Shown: positions 11,555 to 22,954, numbered from the stretch's first letter. The stretch: DNA of 64,000 bases from Metellina segmentata (GCA_947359465.1 OX375876.1:124863444-124927443); one strand, 5' to 3'. Numbers and translations are program-made. The notes: generated by a model from the letters alone, not told the origin.

Positions 11555-11648
11555 ACACAATTTCACACAGAAATTAATAATGAACTCCTCAAAAATTTCA
11601 CACAGAAATTTAAAATAGACTCCTCAACAATTTCACACAGAAATATAA
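11555..11648 (-). repeat. Short tandem repeat in Gypsy leader
   Basis: Three imperfect units containing AATTTCACACAGAAAT, spaced about 40 bp and separated by a GACTCCTCAA-like word, between the gag start and the LTR. Confidence 0.85.
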
Positions 11649-11769
11649 ATATAATTGCACCACGACGGATTTCTAGGCGGAGTATCAGAAATTTCATGCC
11701 ACATACCTTCTTAAGCTGTTAGGACTTGGTTCTGAGTTCCGTTTTGATAGAATATCCCGCTTCTGATTC

Positions 11770-12033
11770 TGTTGGCTTCTACTTAAAGCCGTCAGGGAAG
11801 GCATGAGAGGAGGAGGCGATGCTTGATAAACAATAACAAGTTTATTAATTAAATGACATCACGAATACAAAGTAGCGGACCACACGAGAGAGTACGTTAC
11901 GTATGTCCATACTCATCCATACATTTTCGCTCTCTCTGATACAATCTTCATTACAAATCCCGTGCATACGTTTGATGACTCAAGCGCCAACTATCGACCG
12001 TTAAAATTATTGTGCTACAAATAAGAAAAAACA
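11770..12033 (-). repeat. Gypsy 5' LTR
   Basis: 264 bp near-copy of 5392-5656. The right flank CCTA (12034-12037) matches the left flank of the other LTR. The sequence just inside, in element orientation, is GAATCAGAAGCGGGAT, the place and style of a primer-binding site. Confidence 0.92.
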
Positions 12034-12037
12034 CCTA

Positions 12038-12360
12038 GGTCTCAAACTGGACAAGAAGCGCCTGACCAACTGACGGAAATGTCGTTTGAAGATAAGGGCA
12101 TTCTGGAAATCGCAACAAATCTGCCATTGCTTTTTTTGATGATTTACAATATAGGGTCTTATAAATAGTCGGCTTTCTTATTTGAAGTAAATACGGGAAA
12201 ACTGCCTGCAAGTGAACTGTTCTGAATTTTTGCCCGATGGATTATTTAGTGTTACGGATTTCCTTGACGAGTGAGGTCCCGAGATTAATGCTTTGAAAGT
12301 GAACACTTGAATTTGTGAAGTAATTAAGTGACGGAAACGTGAGAACAGTGCATTGTTAAA
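12038..12360. other. Unassigned sequence
   Basis: No frame with a recognisable domain and no repeat partner seen in the window. Confidence 0.3.
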
Positions 12361-12623
12361 ACTTGTTGCTTCGCAAACCAACATTCCTGTCGTAAGTGAT
12401 TTAGCTTTTTTTTTACATTAACACTTAATGCACCCTAAACTGATAGCCGCATCAGTAAAAAACCATCTCCATTTTGTTTCCTGTACAATTTTTAATAAAC
12501 CATGTTAATCTCGTAATATTCTGATCTGTACTCAATCGACAAACCATCTTGAGAATCGAGTGAAAAAACCCAGTTTTCAATCCTGCGACAGTGGCCGTGG
12601 TAACTCTTTTTAATATAGAGAGA
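12361..12623 (-). mobile_element. Helitron 5'-end fragment (family A)
   Basis: The right end in minus orientation reads TCTCTATATTAAAAAGAG next to a plus-strand T, a Helitron 5' terminus. The body closely matches the Helitron at 60706-61830 (GCTTCGCAAACCAACATT, then the block with AACACTTAATGCACCCTAAACT). The 3' terminus with its hairpin is missing at the left. Confidence 0.7.
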
Positions 12624-12871
12624 TTCTTAAATATTTCTAACTTAAAACAACAGTAATACCCAATTATTGAAAAACGGGTTTCCAATACAAATACCTATTT
12701 ATAGTTGTTGTTAACAAAAACATTCTTATTTTCATATAAGTAGTATGAACAAAATTTGCGGTTGCTAAGCAGTACAAATTGCGACTAATTTTTGATAAAT
12801 GTTAGGCAATAATAAATCTAATAAATTGACTACCTGAACCACTATATTCCAAACTTTCGTCCGATATGTGA

Positions 12872-13205
12872 GCCGCCGACCAACCGGTATAGTGGTTAAG
12901 GTGTTAGCCTCTAGATCGGAAGGTTCCAGGTTCGAATCCGGGTCGGAGCATGGATGTTTGTAAGCGTATGGCGTAGAGGAGGCTGGTGCACCTTAAATCT
13001 GTCGTCCTCACGTTGGGTTGGTGTGGAAGTTTGGAGAGTGGGGTGCCAGCTCAGGTGTTGCTTCGTCATCTGACCGTGGTTCAAAATTACGAGGTGTTGT
13101 CCTCGGATCTTTTCCTCAAAGGATTAATCCCGGACCGTCGTCAATAGCCCGTTGTGTTGCTCAAGTACGACATAAACTAATAATTACCAATTACCGACAT
13201 ATGAC
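12872..13205 (+). repeat. tRNA-derived SINE
   Basis: The head resembles a tRNA gene: an A-box-like TAGTGGTTAAGG and a perfect B box GGTTCGAATCC at 12929-12939, with a partial acceptor stem (CCGACC with GGTCGG). The non-tRNA body runs to about 13205 and ends in short AT-rich words. A second copy of the head is at 36727-36870. Imperfect acceptor pairing and the fused body argue against a working tRNA gene. Confidence 0.8.
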
Positions 13206-14939
13206 CCTTAAAATTTAATTAATAGAAAATTTCCTCATTCTCGATAAAACATGGAATTTTTACTATAGTTTTCCGCTGGGGTTTATTATTATCTATCATA
13301 TTTATATTAATATTGCACTTAGAATTTTAAAACTTTGCCTATGTAAGTTGCAAGTGGTGAAAAAAGTTTTTCCAAATTAATAATCATCAAAAATTATTTC
13401 AGATCCACAATAACTCTACATAGACTAAGTAGATTGACTATAACTATCGAAAATGAGTTTTGTGACAAATTGTGTTTTAAAGAACTCATACAAGATTATG
13501 CAGAGTAAAAAGGTCAGGAGAAAATTTTTCGATTAAAAATGGAATTTTTTGTTATTGTCAATTGTGCTTTTTTAAACCAAATTTTCAAATACAATTTATA
13601 TTTTAATTATTGTTATTAGTTTTTAACTTTTTAAAATTAATGTTTATCTTATTTCATTGTTTTTTAAAAATATTGCCTACTGTGCTTCATTGAAACCAAA
13701 TTTTTAAATACAGATTCTGTTTAAAAAAATTACGAGCACTCATAGGCGGCAGAGTCAGAATCGAGATAATTTTTACCCATGTGCTTCAAGCAAATCAAAT
13801 ATAAATCTAAAAAGTTCAGAAAAATCGAAACGTTTACGAAAAAATCGACGTTTTAATTTCTAATTTAAATGTATTGTAAGTTTTAAAATTCACCATAAAG
13901 TCATTTAGTAAATATTGTATAAAGAAAAAAAATATGATTTTTTAAAAATCAAGTGTTAATTGATGAATATCTTTTTATATAAATTAATAAACTGTTTATA
14001 ATTTATTATTAATAATTAATCAGTATTAATATAATTAATTTATTCTTCTCACTTTTTACAGGGGTACTTTTCGGGAGGACCCCCCCCCCAATTCAACAAC
14101 CCTAGTTACGCCTATGCTCGCCCCCTCTCTATTCAAAACGTTGGCACGTCCCTGTTCCTTACTATATATTCTTCCATCCCTAAAAGATACTTTGGATAAA
14201 AAAAAAGAGAAGAGAATATGTAGACAGGAGTATAATTGGGTGGGTGGGGGGGGGGGAGCAAAGGATTCTCTGAACTTTGTATAAAGCTCATACTTGGGTA
14301 CCTGGAGTTCCATCGATGAAATTTGAACTAGTTTAATTCCATTATATGTGTAAGTGCCACGAGCCGTGTGATGCAAGCCAAAAAGCTGAAGTCGTGAATG
14401 ATCTTAACCTTTACATTTAGCTGCTGTAAGGTCACATTTAACTTTATCCAGATGAGTCTACAGATGTTGTACCATGTAATTTTACCCCTCGAAAAGTCCC
14501 ATTCACCACAATAACAATTTGTGAGCCATTGGTATGCATAGATTGGAGCCAGAAACAACATTCTATTATAGTAATAAGTACTAAAATCAGATAGAAATAT
14601 ACACAAGAACTAATAAAACAAAAATAGAAAAGTAAGCTGGAAAAGGAAGCATAACATTAGTAAAATCAACAGGTATATGGAACACAAAGCACATTATTGA
14701 TATAATTAGAAAAATTAATTTTAAAGAGATTTTGTGTTTTCATGTATATACTTAAAACATTTGCGAGGCTCTATTTTTCTTTTTAATCTAGTGACAACTA
14801 AATTTGTTATATTTGCATCTCCACCCAACAACTTTTACAGTTTCTATTGTGATGCTCTTGAATATTTCCATTATCCTGGAATCATTCACATTGGGGGTAA
14901 CAACTTTACAAACCTGGAATCAACAGGTCTATTACAGCT
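13206..14939. other. AT-rich unassigned region
   Basis: Mostly very AT-rich DNA with poly(C)/poly(G) tracts near 14080 and 14240. No supported gene. The words around 14085-14115 (CCCTAGTTACGCCTATGC) resemble the tail of a transposon, but no partner end is seen. Confidence 0.35.
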
Positions 14940-15095
14940 TTAAATAGCAACAGGGATTTCGACCATAACATTAGAATTCGTATCATTTGAAGACTCGCAT
15001 GTGCCCTGGTGAACGTGTGAAGCACCATTGGATGCGATTACAAAATGTATGTGCTTACACATTTGTAAACGTACTGAATGTTCCACAGAAGTGTA
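14940..15095 (-). other. Possible coding exon of unknown gene
   Basis: On the minus strand an acceptor-like ATAAATTTCAG is followed by 51 open codons and a TAA stop (14942-14940). The encoded stretch includes CKHIHFVIASNGASHVHQG, a composition unlike random AT-rich translation. No partner exon is identified. It lies just downstream of the zinc-finger-like frame on the same strand, but no link is proven. Confidence 0.2.
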
Positions 15096-15440
15096 CTGAA
15101 ATTTATAATTACATGGTTGTATTTCATCACATTGAATTTGGCATCCATTTTTTATGAAACTGAGACTGTTTGGATTACACCCTTGAAGCTTTTAGTAATG
15201 ATCCAGTATTACAGAATGTTTATTCCCGATCATTTTGATGGTCGGAGTAAGTTTACTGCATTTCAAAGAAAGTAAGTGATTAATCAACTTGTTTAAAACA
15301 CTAGTGAGCACCAGAGCTAAAAGACATACAACCTTTTTATTGTTTTGGCTTCTTCCTTATACTTTAATTGTTAAAATTATCTTTCTACCTTCATATTTGT
15401 ATTTATGCCTAACTCTACCATATAGCAATAGGCTCACATT
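15096..15440. other. Unassigned spacer
   Basis: AT-rich sequence; nothing supported. Confidence 0.3.
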
Positions 15441-15696
15441 TTAACACGCTTTGAATAGTGCTTCAAAATATGCCAAAGCACCATCATTTGTAGAATATTT
15501 AGAAACAAACAAATCCAACAAAGAATGAAACATGAGATCATCAGTCTTTTGGGCCAAACTAAAAAGATCTTGTTTAATAGTTTCATGCAAATCCTTAGTT
15601 TTAATTTTTGGTTCAAACATGGTAATATGGTTATGAAGGGTGTCGATAATCCATTCAGTAACTTTGCATACAGGGCATATCGAAGAGAAAGCTTTT

Positions 15697-15975
15697 TGTT
15701 GAAGAACGTGAACAAACTCAATGGTTGTGACTTTTGTTTACTAGTGACTTTAATTTAACATGTTTTTTAATGTAAATGTGTGTGGCAACAGTGATGTTGT
15801 TCTGACTTCTTTTTGTGAAAAATATTGATATAGTTCGTTTGTATACTGTTCTTATCGCTGTTAATTAAAAAGGTTTTCCTTTAGTTCCATTGTCATTTAT
15901 TAAAGAAAAAGATTTAGATCGAATTTAAACAAGATTTAGATCGAATATAAACAAGATTTAGATCGAATTTAAACA
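15697..15975 (+). repeat. BEL/Pao 5' LTR
   Basis: 279 bp. The 3' end of the LTR contains three copies of a 21 bp unit (GATTTAGATCGAATTTAAACA-like); the other LTR has four. Confidence 0.95.
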
Positions 15976-16060
15976 AGTGGCGTCCGCGACAGGACAAAGC
16001 TATCTAGAGAAAACGAAACAACGAAGATATTGCAGATATTCGGGGTGAGTCTCTAATAGT

Positions 16061-16786
16061 TTGAATATATCATTCGAAATATTTATTTGTATAAGTATGG
16101 AAGTTTTATTAAGAAAACGTAAGCCTTTAAGGCAGTCGTTTACAACTACAGCCAATGCTTTAGAAGCAGAAATTCTAACAGCTGATATGAATATTGATCA
16201 GCTCCAAGTATTGAACTCGCAATTAGAAGGTAAATTTAATAGATTAGATGAAGTTCAATCAGAAATTTCTGAACTTTTACTGGAAGCTGAAAACGAAAGT
16301 GACTATTTGACTGATTTTGAAAATAATGAATCATACCGCGATAAATATATCGGTTTAAAAACAAAAGTAGAACAGAAAATGGCGCATGTAATGCCTGTAG
16401 TTACACCTGTAATTTCAGAAAATTCCACGAAGAGGAATTTTAAACTACCGCAGTTGGAGCTTCAAAAATTCAACGGGGAAACTCGAAATTGGTTAGGATT
16501 TTGGGGACAGTTCAAAAAAATCGACGAAGATGTAAATATAGATGATGATGATAAATTCCAGTACTTATTACAAGCGACTGTCGTTGGTTCCCCAGCAAGA
16601 GAGCTCGTAGATAGTTATCCTCCCTCAGGTGCAAATTATAAAGAAGCTATCAAGCAGCTAAAATCCAGATTTGCACGCGACGAATTACTGGTAGAAATAT
16701 ACGTTCGTGAATTATTAAGGTTGGTTTTAGCTCAAGCTGCCAAAGATGGTAGTATGACTCTATCCAATTTATATGTGATAAGTTAG
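16061..16786 (+). pseudogene. BEL/Pao gag, N-terminal part
   Basis: Open frame whose likely true start is the ATG at 16097 (MEVLLRKRKPLRQSF). An N-terminal coiled-coil region is followed by the DUF1759 signature around LPQLELQKFNGETRNWLGFWGQF, here seen as PQLELQKFNG and WLGFWGQFKK. The frame ends prematurely at 16786. The homologous sequence (YDKLETQLRALETLGV) continues in the next frame, so a one-base change near 16780 separates the two halves of what was one polyprotein. Confidence 0.85.
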
Positions 16787-16803
16787 AAACTCAACTCAGA
16801 GCT

Positions 16804-19800
16804 TTGGAGACATTAGGGGTAAAAAGTGAGATTTATGCAGCTATGCTATATCCCCTTGTAGAGTCTACACTACCGGAAGAAATTCTGAGGGCGTGGGAGA
16901 GATCTCGACAGCGTAAGGAAAGTGTCGCGCACTCTGAAAACTTAGGAAATTTGTTGAATTTTCTACGTATTGAAGTTGAAAGTGAAGAGCGTCTCCAATT
17001 GGCACGTACAAGCTTTTCTGCTGCAGACAAAGTTGTCTCTGTTCCGGCTACCGCCGCCTGTATTTATGCGGGAGACTCAAAGAAGAAACAAGTTCATTCT
17101 TGTATATGGTGTGATAAGGAATCACATAATTCCTCCGAGTGTTTTAAGGTGCACAATCTTTCATTTGAGGATAAGAAAAATTTACTAAGAAAGAAAAAGG
17201 CTTGTTTTAGTTGCTTAAAAACTGGGCATGGTGCCGAAAAGTGTAAAAGTTTTGTGAAATGTTTACTTTGTAACAAACGTCATGTAACGGTGATGTGCAG
17301 AGAACTAAAAGGTTCTAGAAGTCTCAAAAAAGAACAACCTAAACTAGCTAATGAAACGAGTGAAGTCTTATTGTCTAATCAAAACATGCGAACAACTCTT
17401 CTGCAAACTATAATGGTGAAGATTGTCCACAATGGAAAGACGGAATTGGTGCGAACACTTTTTGACAGTGGATCACAGAGGTCTTACATACGGAAAGAAA
17501 TAGTAAAGAGACTAGATTTAGTCCCGTTAGATCAAGAGACTTTGAGTCACAATCTTTTTGGAGGAGTTGAAAGTGAGTTGCAGGTTCATGGGATTTTTGA
17601 TATAGAGATACAAAGTGTGGAAAACGAATTCAAATACAAGTTATCAGTTTTAGATAAAGATAAAATTTGTGGATATATTCCGAGGGTGAAATTCAGAGAT
17701 ATAAGTTCCTTACTTCGGAAACATAAAATTAGAATCAATGATTCTGGTAGAGATACTCCTGAGATCGGATTGTTAATAGGTGCCGATTATTCCGGACAAT
17801 TGATGACGAGTAATATCATGACGATCGACAAAAGCCTTATTGCTATCGAAACAAAACTGGGTTGGACACTACAAGGTCCGGTGAAGAGTCAATCTACTTT
17901 GCTTGATGCCGTCGGACTTTTCTATTTAGATCTCACAGAACTGTGGAATTTAGAAACAATTGACATAAAAGATCCGGCAGAAGTGAGGTCAAAGGAGAAT
18001 TTAGATAATGTAACCCTTAAATTCTTTCGAGAAAATGTCAAAGTAATAGAAGGTAATAGGTATGAAGTCTGTTTGCCTTGGAAGGACGGTCATCAGATTC
18101 TTGGAGATAATAAAGATAAAGCGGAAAAGAGGCTTTTTGCTAATACAAGAAGACTTCAGAAACTGGGATATTTTGAAGATTACGATGATACTATAAAAAG
18201 CTGCCACGAGGAGGGCATAATTGAAATAGCTCCAAATAATGGTACGATTGGTCACTATCTGTCGCATCAAGCAGTAATCAAGAATTCGAGTTTGACTACA
18301 AAAGTTCGTCCTGTATTCGATGCATCGTTAAAGGATGAAAAGGGGAATTCTTTAAATGCTTGCCTTGCAAGGGGGCCGAATTTGATAGAAATTCTGCCAA
18401 AACTTTTGATGCAATTCCGGCAACATACCATCGGTGTTACCGCCGATATAAAGAAAGCTTTCCTGCAGATTGGCTTGTCAGCTAGGGACAGAGACTTTTT
18501 GAAATTCCTATGGTGGAAAGATGCAAGCCAAAATGTAATTGTTACCTATAGGCACTGTCGTGTCGTGTTCGGCATTACTTCAAGTCCATTCTTGTTGGGA
18601 GCAACAGTTTCCCACCACTTGGATAATGCTCCACAAGGGTTAAAAGGAACAGCGCTTAAATTGAAGAAATCCTTTTATGTCGACAATTGTATCACCAGTT
18701 TTGAAACCGAAGAGGAAGTAGACACGTTCAAAGAAGAATCCCGGACTCTGATGTCCTCAGGAGGGTTTGACCTTAGAGGGTGGATTGCTGCACCATTCAA
18801 AGGCATAACTTCCTCTCAAAAGATCATTTCAATTCTAGGACTCTCATGGGACACAGAGACTGATGAAATTTATTGCAATTTAACCTCTTTGACCTTTTCT
18901 GAGAGTGTCCATGCCAAAAGGTCTCTGCTGTCAGTTGCACAGAGAATCTTCGACCCTATCGGATATACTAGTCCAGCTACGTTAATTCCCAAACTGATTT
19001 TGCAAAAAACATGGAAGATGAAACTTTCTTGGGATGAAAATCTTCCACAAGACATAGAAAGGGAGTTTCAAGCCTGGCTAAAAAAGTTGCATTTCTTGAA
19101 TTATTGTAAACTTTCAAGACGACTTGTCTTTGGATCCTTTGACGAATGCTCTATTACTCTACATTGTTTTAGTGATGCTAGTAAGGTATCTTATGCAGCA
19201 TGCGTTTTCTTACGTGCATCTTTTGAGGGCAAAACTTCGGTACAATTAGTATTATGTAAGTCAAGAGTAGCACCTGCCAAAGAAGTAACCATTCCTAGAT
19301 TAGAGTTGCTTGGAGCACTCATAGCTACTCGTTTGTATTGTCAAGTCATTGACGCTCTCAAATTGACAAGGTGCCAAGCGTATTTTTGGAGTGATTCATC
19401 TGTAGTTCTGACTTGGATAAAAAGAGATTCGCACTGGAGTATTTTCGTGGCAAATCGTGTCGCCGAAATTAGGGGATGCACCAAAACTGAAGATTGGCGT
19501 TATGTACCGGGTTCAATCAATCCAGCAGATCTTCCATCTAGAGGGTGCGATGCCAGAAAACTACTGCAGAGCAGATGGTGGGAGGGGCCCGACTGGCTTA
19601 AACAAGAGCCAGATAAATGGCCTATGCATGGAGTGTCAGAAGTAGATGAAGAAACAGTTAATTCAGAAAGAAGGAAAAACGTGGTTTCTAGCGTTTCCTG
19701 TATGACCCCACACTTTACGGATACATTTACTCGATTTTCTAGTTATTATAAGAATGTGAGAGTGTTAGCTTGGATCTATAGATTTTTCAATAACAGTCGT

Positions 19801-20577
19801 CATGAGAAGGATGCAAGATTAAGATGTAAACAGCTAATCTCGGAAGAAGTGAATTTTTCAGAAAAAAAGTTGTTACATTTGATTCAAACCGAGAGTTTTC
19901 ATAATACTGATTCTAAGGCTTTAAAAGGGATGCATACATTTAAGGATGACTGTGGACTAATTCGAATAAGAACTAAACTAGTTTTAAGTGACGAAGACGA
20001 GAACTTCAAGTGTCCAATTCTATTGCCAGGAAACCATATACTAGTTCATCGTTTAATAGAACAGAAGCATCGACGACTGCAACATGCAGGTGCCGGAACC
20101 TTGATCTCTAACTTAAGAGAAGATTATTGGATTGTCGGTGTGAGACGACTTATAAAAAGAATTTGCTCAAAGTGTGTTATTTGCAAAAGATTCAAAGGGA
20201 AATCTATTCAGCCGCCATTCGCACCCCTACCAAAAGACCGTATAAAATATGCGGGAGTTTTTGAGGTTACTGGAATTGATTTGGCTGGCCCACTCTATGT
20301 ATTGTCTGGTGAAAAGGCATGGATTGTGATTTTTACATGTGCCATTTATCGTGCTGTACACTTCGAATTAACGGAGTCTTTATCAACAGATTCCTTTATA
20401 ATGGCACTAAGACGATTCATAGCCAGAAGGGGTAGAGTAAGCGTTATATATACGGATAATGGTACTAACTTTGTGGGAGCCAATAGAGCGTTAAACGAGC
20501 TTGATTGGGAAAGAATACTAGAGTTTTCGACAATTGAGAAGATTAAATGGAAATTCAATCCTCCAACCGCTGCCTGA
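16804..20577 (+). pseudogene. BEL/Pao gag-pol: zinc knuckles, protease, RT, RNase H, integrase
   Basis: 1257 codons. Zinc knuckles CIWCDKESHNSSEC and CFSCLKTGHGAEKC lie in residues about 100-145. The protease has TLFDSGSQRSYIRK (Asp near residue 221). RT has VTADIKKAFLQIGL and the active-site box SFYVDNCITS near residue 625; BEL elements commonly have YVDD, so the second Asp is replaced by Asn here. RNase H CFSDAS is near 788. The integrase zinc domain is around HRRLQHAG and CVICKR. The integrase core has GIDLAGP (near 1157) and YTDNGTNF (near 1216). The frame ends at a TGA (20575-20577) within PPTAA-stop-WGGFWERL, just before the catalytic Glu, so the stop is a point mutation. The RT change and the stop make this copy inactive. 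Confidence 0.93.
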
Positions 20578-21331
20578 TGGGGTGGTTTTTGGGAGAGGTT
20601 GGTGCGGATGGTAAAAGAGCTTTTAAGACGAGTTTTGGGTTCTAAAACAATAAGATATTGAATTAGAAACGGTGCTATGCGATTGTGAAGCAACGATGAA
20701 TTCAAGACCATTGACTTATTTAGAAGACGAGACGACGGAATTAAAGCCATTGACACCTGTATATTTTATGCAAGGAATTCCACACAATGATGTGCAGGAT
20801 CTGGATACTATTGACAGTAACAGCTTGAATCGTCGTCTGCGGTATCTGCAAAAGCTCCGAAATGATTTACGCACAAGATTCAGAAATGAATACCTAGCCA
20901 TGCTAGTGCATAGAGGAGAACGAAAAGGAGACACCTTACAAGTGGGTGATGTGGTTTTGATTGGCACTCCGGACAAACGCATCAAATGGCCTTTGGGTCT
21001 CGTTCTTAAGGTATTTCCGGGTACAGATGGTCATGTAAGAGTGGCGAAAGTAAAAACGGCTCAGGGTGAAAAAGTAAGACCCGTCCAAAACCTTTATTTT
21101 TTAGAAGTAACTCGTCCTGCAGATCTACCTCCGCATTGTCAATCTCAAGTGTTGCCAAATCCAGATCAAGCCACAGATCCTAAGAGATCATTCCCACTAA
21201 GTTCACCAACACATCAACAGACTGATGCATCAGAGATTACTGAACCATTTTCGGAGTCCTTTATTCTAGATGGACCTATAACCACTAGAATCGGGATACA
21301 GGTAAAAGTTCCTCATCGGCTGAATCTTTGA
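20578..21331 (+). pseudogene. BEL/Pao integrase end and DUF5641-like C-terminus
   Basis: After the stop the frame continues as WGGFWERLVRMVKELLRR (catalytic Glu in WER) to a frameshift near 20650. It then runs as a 219-codon frame from 20672 with CEATMNSRPLTYL, a conserved block. The C-terminal domain follows around GDVVLIGTPDKRIKWPLGLV and KVRPVQNLYFLEV, typical of DUF5641 at the end of BEL/Pao pol. It ends at 21331, shortly before the 3' LTR. Confidence 0.88.
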
Positions 21332-21382
21332 ACTGAAATAGTCTATAGTGTTGCAATTTTGTAAAATTGCAAGGTGGGAGAA

Positions 21383-21682
21383 TGTTGAAGAACGTGAACA
21401 AACTCAATGGTTGTGACTTTTGTTTACTAGTGACTTTATTTAACATGTTTTTTAATGTAAATGTGTGTGGCAACAGTGATGTTGTTCTGACTTCTTTTTG
21501 TGAAAAATATTGATATAGTTCGTTTGTATACTGTTCTTGTCGCTGTTAATTAAAAAGGTTTTCGTTTAGTTCCATTGTCATTTATTAAAGAAAAAGATTT
21601 AGATCGAATTTAAACAAGATTTAGATCGAATTTAAACAAGATTTAGATCGAATATAAACAAGATTTAGATCGAATTTAAACA
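21383..21682 (+). repeat. BEL/Pao 3' LTR
   Basis: 300 bp, about 21 bp longer than the 5' LTR through one extra copy of the internal 21 bp unit. Otherwise nearly identical. Confidence 0.95.
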
Positions 21683-21834
21683 CTTTTAATACTTCAACAT
21701 TGTTTGCATTCCGAATATACCTATTCATATAATGCACATTTGAAAACAGATTATTGCAGTGGGAACAGTAATGTTCATTATTGGAAGCCATTGAAACAAT
21801 CTAAATTTGTAAATTGAAAAAATTGATGAATTGA

Positions 21835-22345
21835 AAACAATCCAAATGGGAACAAAAGGAATGCAACACTACCAAGATGGAAATAATTAATACATTGACA
21901 ACCTCACACACACAAGTTAAACGAAACAATTAACACACTGAAAAACAAATTAATACACTTGAATACAAATTAATACACTGTAAATAAATTACAACACTTA
22001 AATGGAAACAATAAATACACTGAAAACCAAACACTACGCTGTAAACAACACGTTAAACGAAGGAATTAACACAGAAAATCAAATAAAACAGACAATACAC
22101 TGAAAAATAAATTTATGCACTGTAAATTAATGACAACACTGAAATGGAAACAAATAAAACAAAATTAATGCACCGAAAATAAGTATTATAACCTAATTAA
22201 CCCTAGTAAAAAAACCTAGTGAAAGTAACAAATTAAACAAAACGAAATAACACAGTGAAATGTATTACGAAATGGAAATGAATCACAGAATATCGAAATG
22301 GAAACAATTCAAATGAAATAAAAAGAAAGAAATGAATTACTTGAA
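21835..22345. repeat. Cryptically repetitive AT-rich array
   Basis: Irregular repetition of words such as AATACACTGAAAA, ACAAATTAATACACT and ACACTGTAAATAAATTA at roughly 20-40 bp spacing, almost free of G. It lies directly upstream of the ATG of the split zinc-finger-like frame. Confidence 0.65.
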
Positions 22346-22686
22346 TATAACAGAAGAACGTACATACCTATCACGGTCGACAAGCAATCAGTAAGAAAAA
22401 GGTGCTATGTGAAATTGTGAACCCGAGATTACACAAACGGATGGAGAGAGAACGATCAGCAATGTTAAAAACTTAGAAAATTTCAGCGGTTCTCGTGAAG
22501 CACCTGGAATGATTAGTCGATAACGAGAGAACGATCATACTTGTTAAATTGGTTGCTTTCTTTAAAATAGCTGTTCTTTTTGTGGAAATGGTTTACTGTA
22601 CAAAATAACATCCTTATTCACATGTAAACAATACAATCGCATTCATGATCGTTCTGTCTATTTTCCTTTCCATTTGGTAACAAGAC
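22346..22686. other. Unassigned spacer
   Basis: No coding features. Ends with AAGAC (22682-22686), the target duplication of the Copia element. Confidence 0.4.
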
Positions 22687-22954
22687 TGTTAAATACGATT
22701 CCTTCAGAGGAAAGGAATGACACAGGCCATGTGGATCGCAAAAGAGAAAGAGAGCATTTATTGAAGACACAACACATATATATATATACAGATTTGAGGG
22801 GATTGCAGAATTAACCAATAGGATTCTTGTATATTGAGACGGACGTACAAGAAAGCTATAGAACATTCACACATGCTGCCTGGAATGAATGACTCAGCCC
22901 TAGCAGCACAAAGAAAGATACAAAGAGTTCTATGGGCGATTACATTATACAACA
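22687..22954 (-). repeat. Copia 3' LTR (intact)
   Basis: 268 bp. Plus-strand ends TGTTAAATACG and TTATACAACA. The adjacent CCCGCCCTT is, on the element strand, a purine-rich AAGGGCGGG tract. Confidence 0.93.

Larger units (their letters stand above)
5392..12033 (-). mobile_element. Gypsy LTR retrotransposon with paired LTRs, RT replaced by nested insertions
   Basis: Two near-identical LTRs (5392-5656 and 11770-12033) start TGTTGG and end ACA on the plus strand. They are flanked by the same 4 bp, CCTA (5388-5391 and 12034-12037), which proves one insertion event. On the minus strand the order is LTR, leader, gag, protease, a foreign block, RNase H, integrase, LTR. The whole RT between protease and thumb is missing at the point where Harbinger and Helitron DNA sits (about 7956-10075). 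LTR divergence is low, so the element is fairly young, yet it cannot be autonomous. Confidence 0.92.
15697..21682 (+). mobile_element. Full-length BEL/Pao LTR retrotransposon
   Basis: LTRs at 15697-15975 and 21383-21682 start TGTTGAAG and end AAACA. They are flanked by the same 5 bp CTTTT (15692-15696; 21683-21687). The interior holds gag (DUF1759-like), an A17-type protease, RT, RNase H, integrase and a DUF5641-like C-terminus in BEL/Pao order. A purine-rich AAGGTGGGAGAA immediately precedes the right LTR. AGTGGCGTCCGCGACAGG directly follows the left LTR as the likely primer-binding region. Two frameshifts and one nonsense codon inactivate pol. Confidence 0.95.
15441..21791 (-). pseudogene. 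Small CxxC zinc-finger-like reading frame split by a BEL/Pao insertion
   Basis: The minus strand begins with ATG at 21791. It runs 109 nt (36 codons plus one base) to 21683, with an N-terminal MASNNEHYCSHCNNLF. The BEL element with its duplicated CTTTT interrupts it. From 15691 the same frame continues without a stop to TAA at 15443-15441, including the motif SSICPVCKV. Removing the element and one target copy leaves one open frame of 119 codons. It has two CxxC pairs followed by His/Tyr-containing helices, so degenerate C2H2-like fingers, then a helical C-terminal part with no known domain. Preservation of the frame across the insertion shows that it was intact when the element landed. I do not recognise the gene; it may be host or belong to another mobile element. 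Confidence 0.55.

Noticed and set aside
12872..12950. tRNA gene
   Set aside because: Perfect B box but imperfect acceptor stem, a fused non-tRNA body, and a second copy at 36727 with the same body: a SINE.
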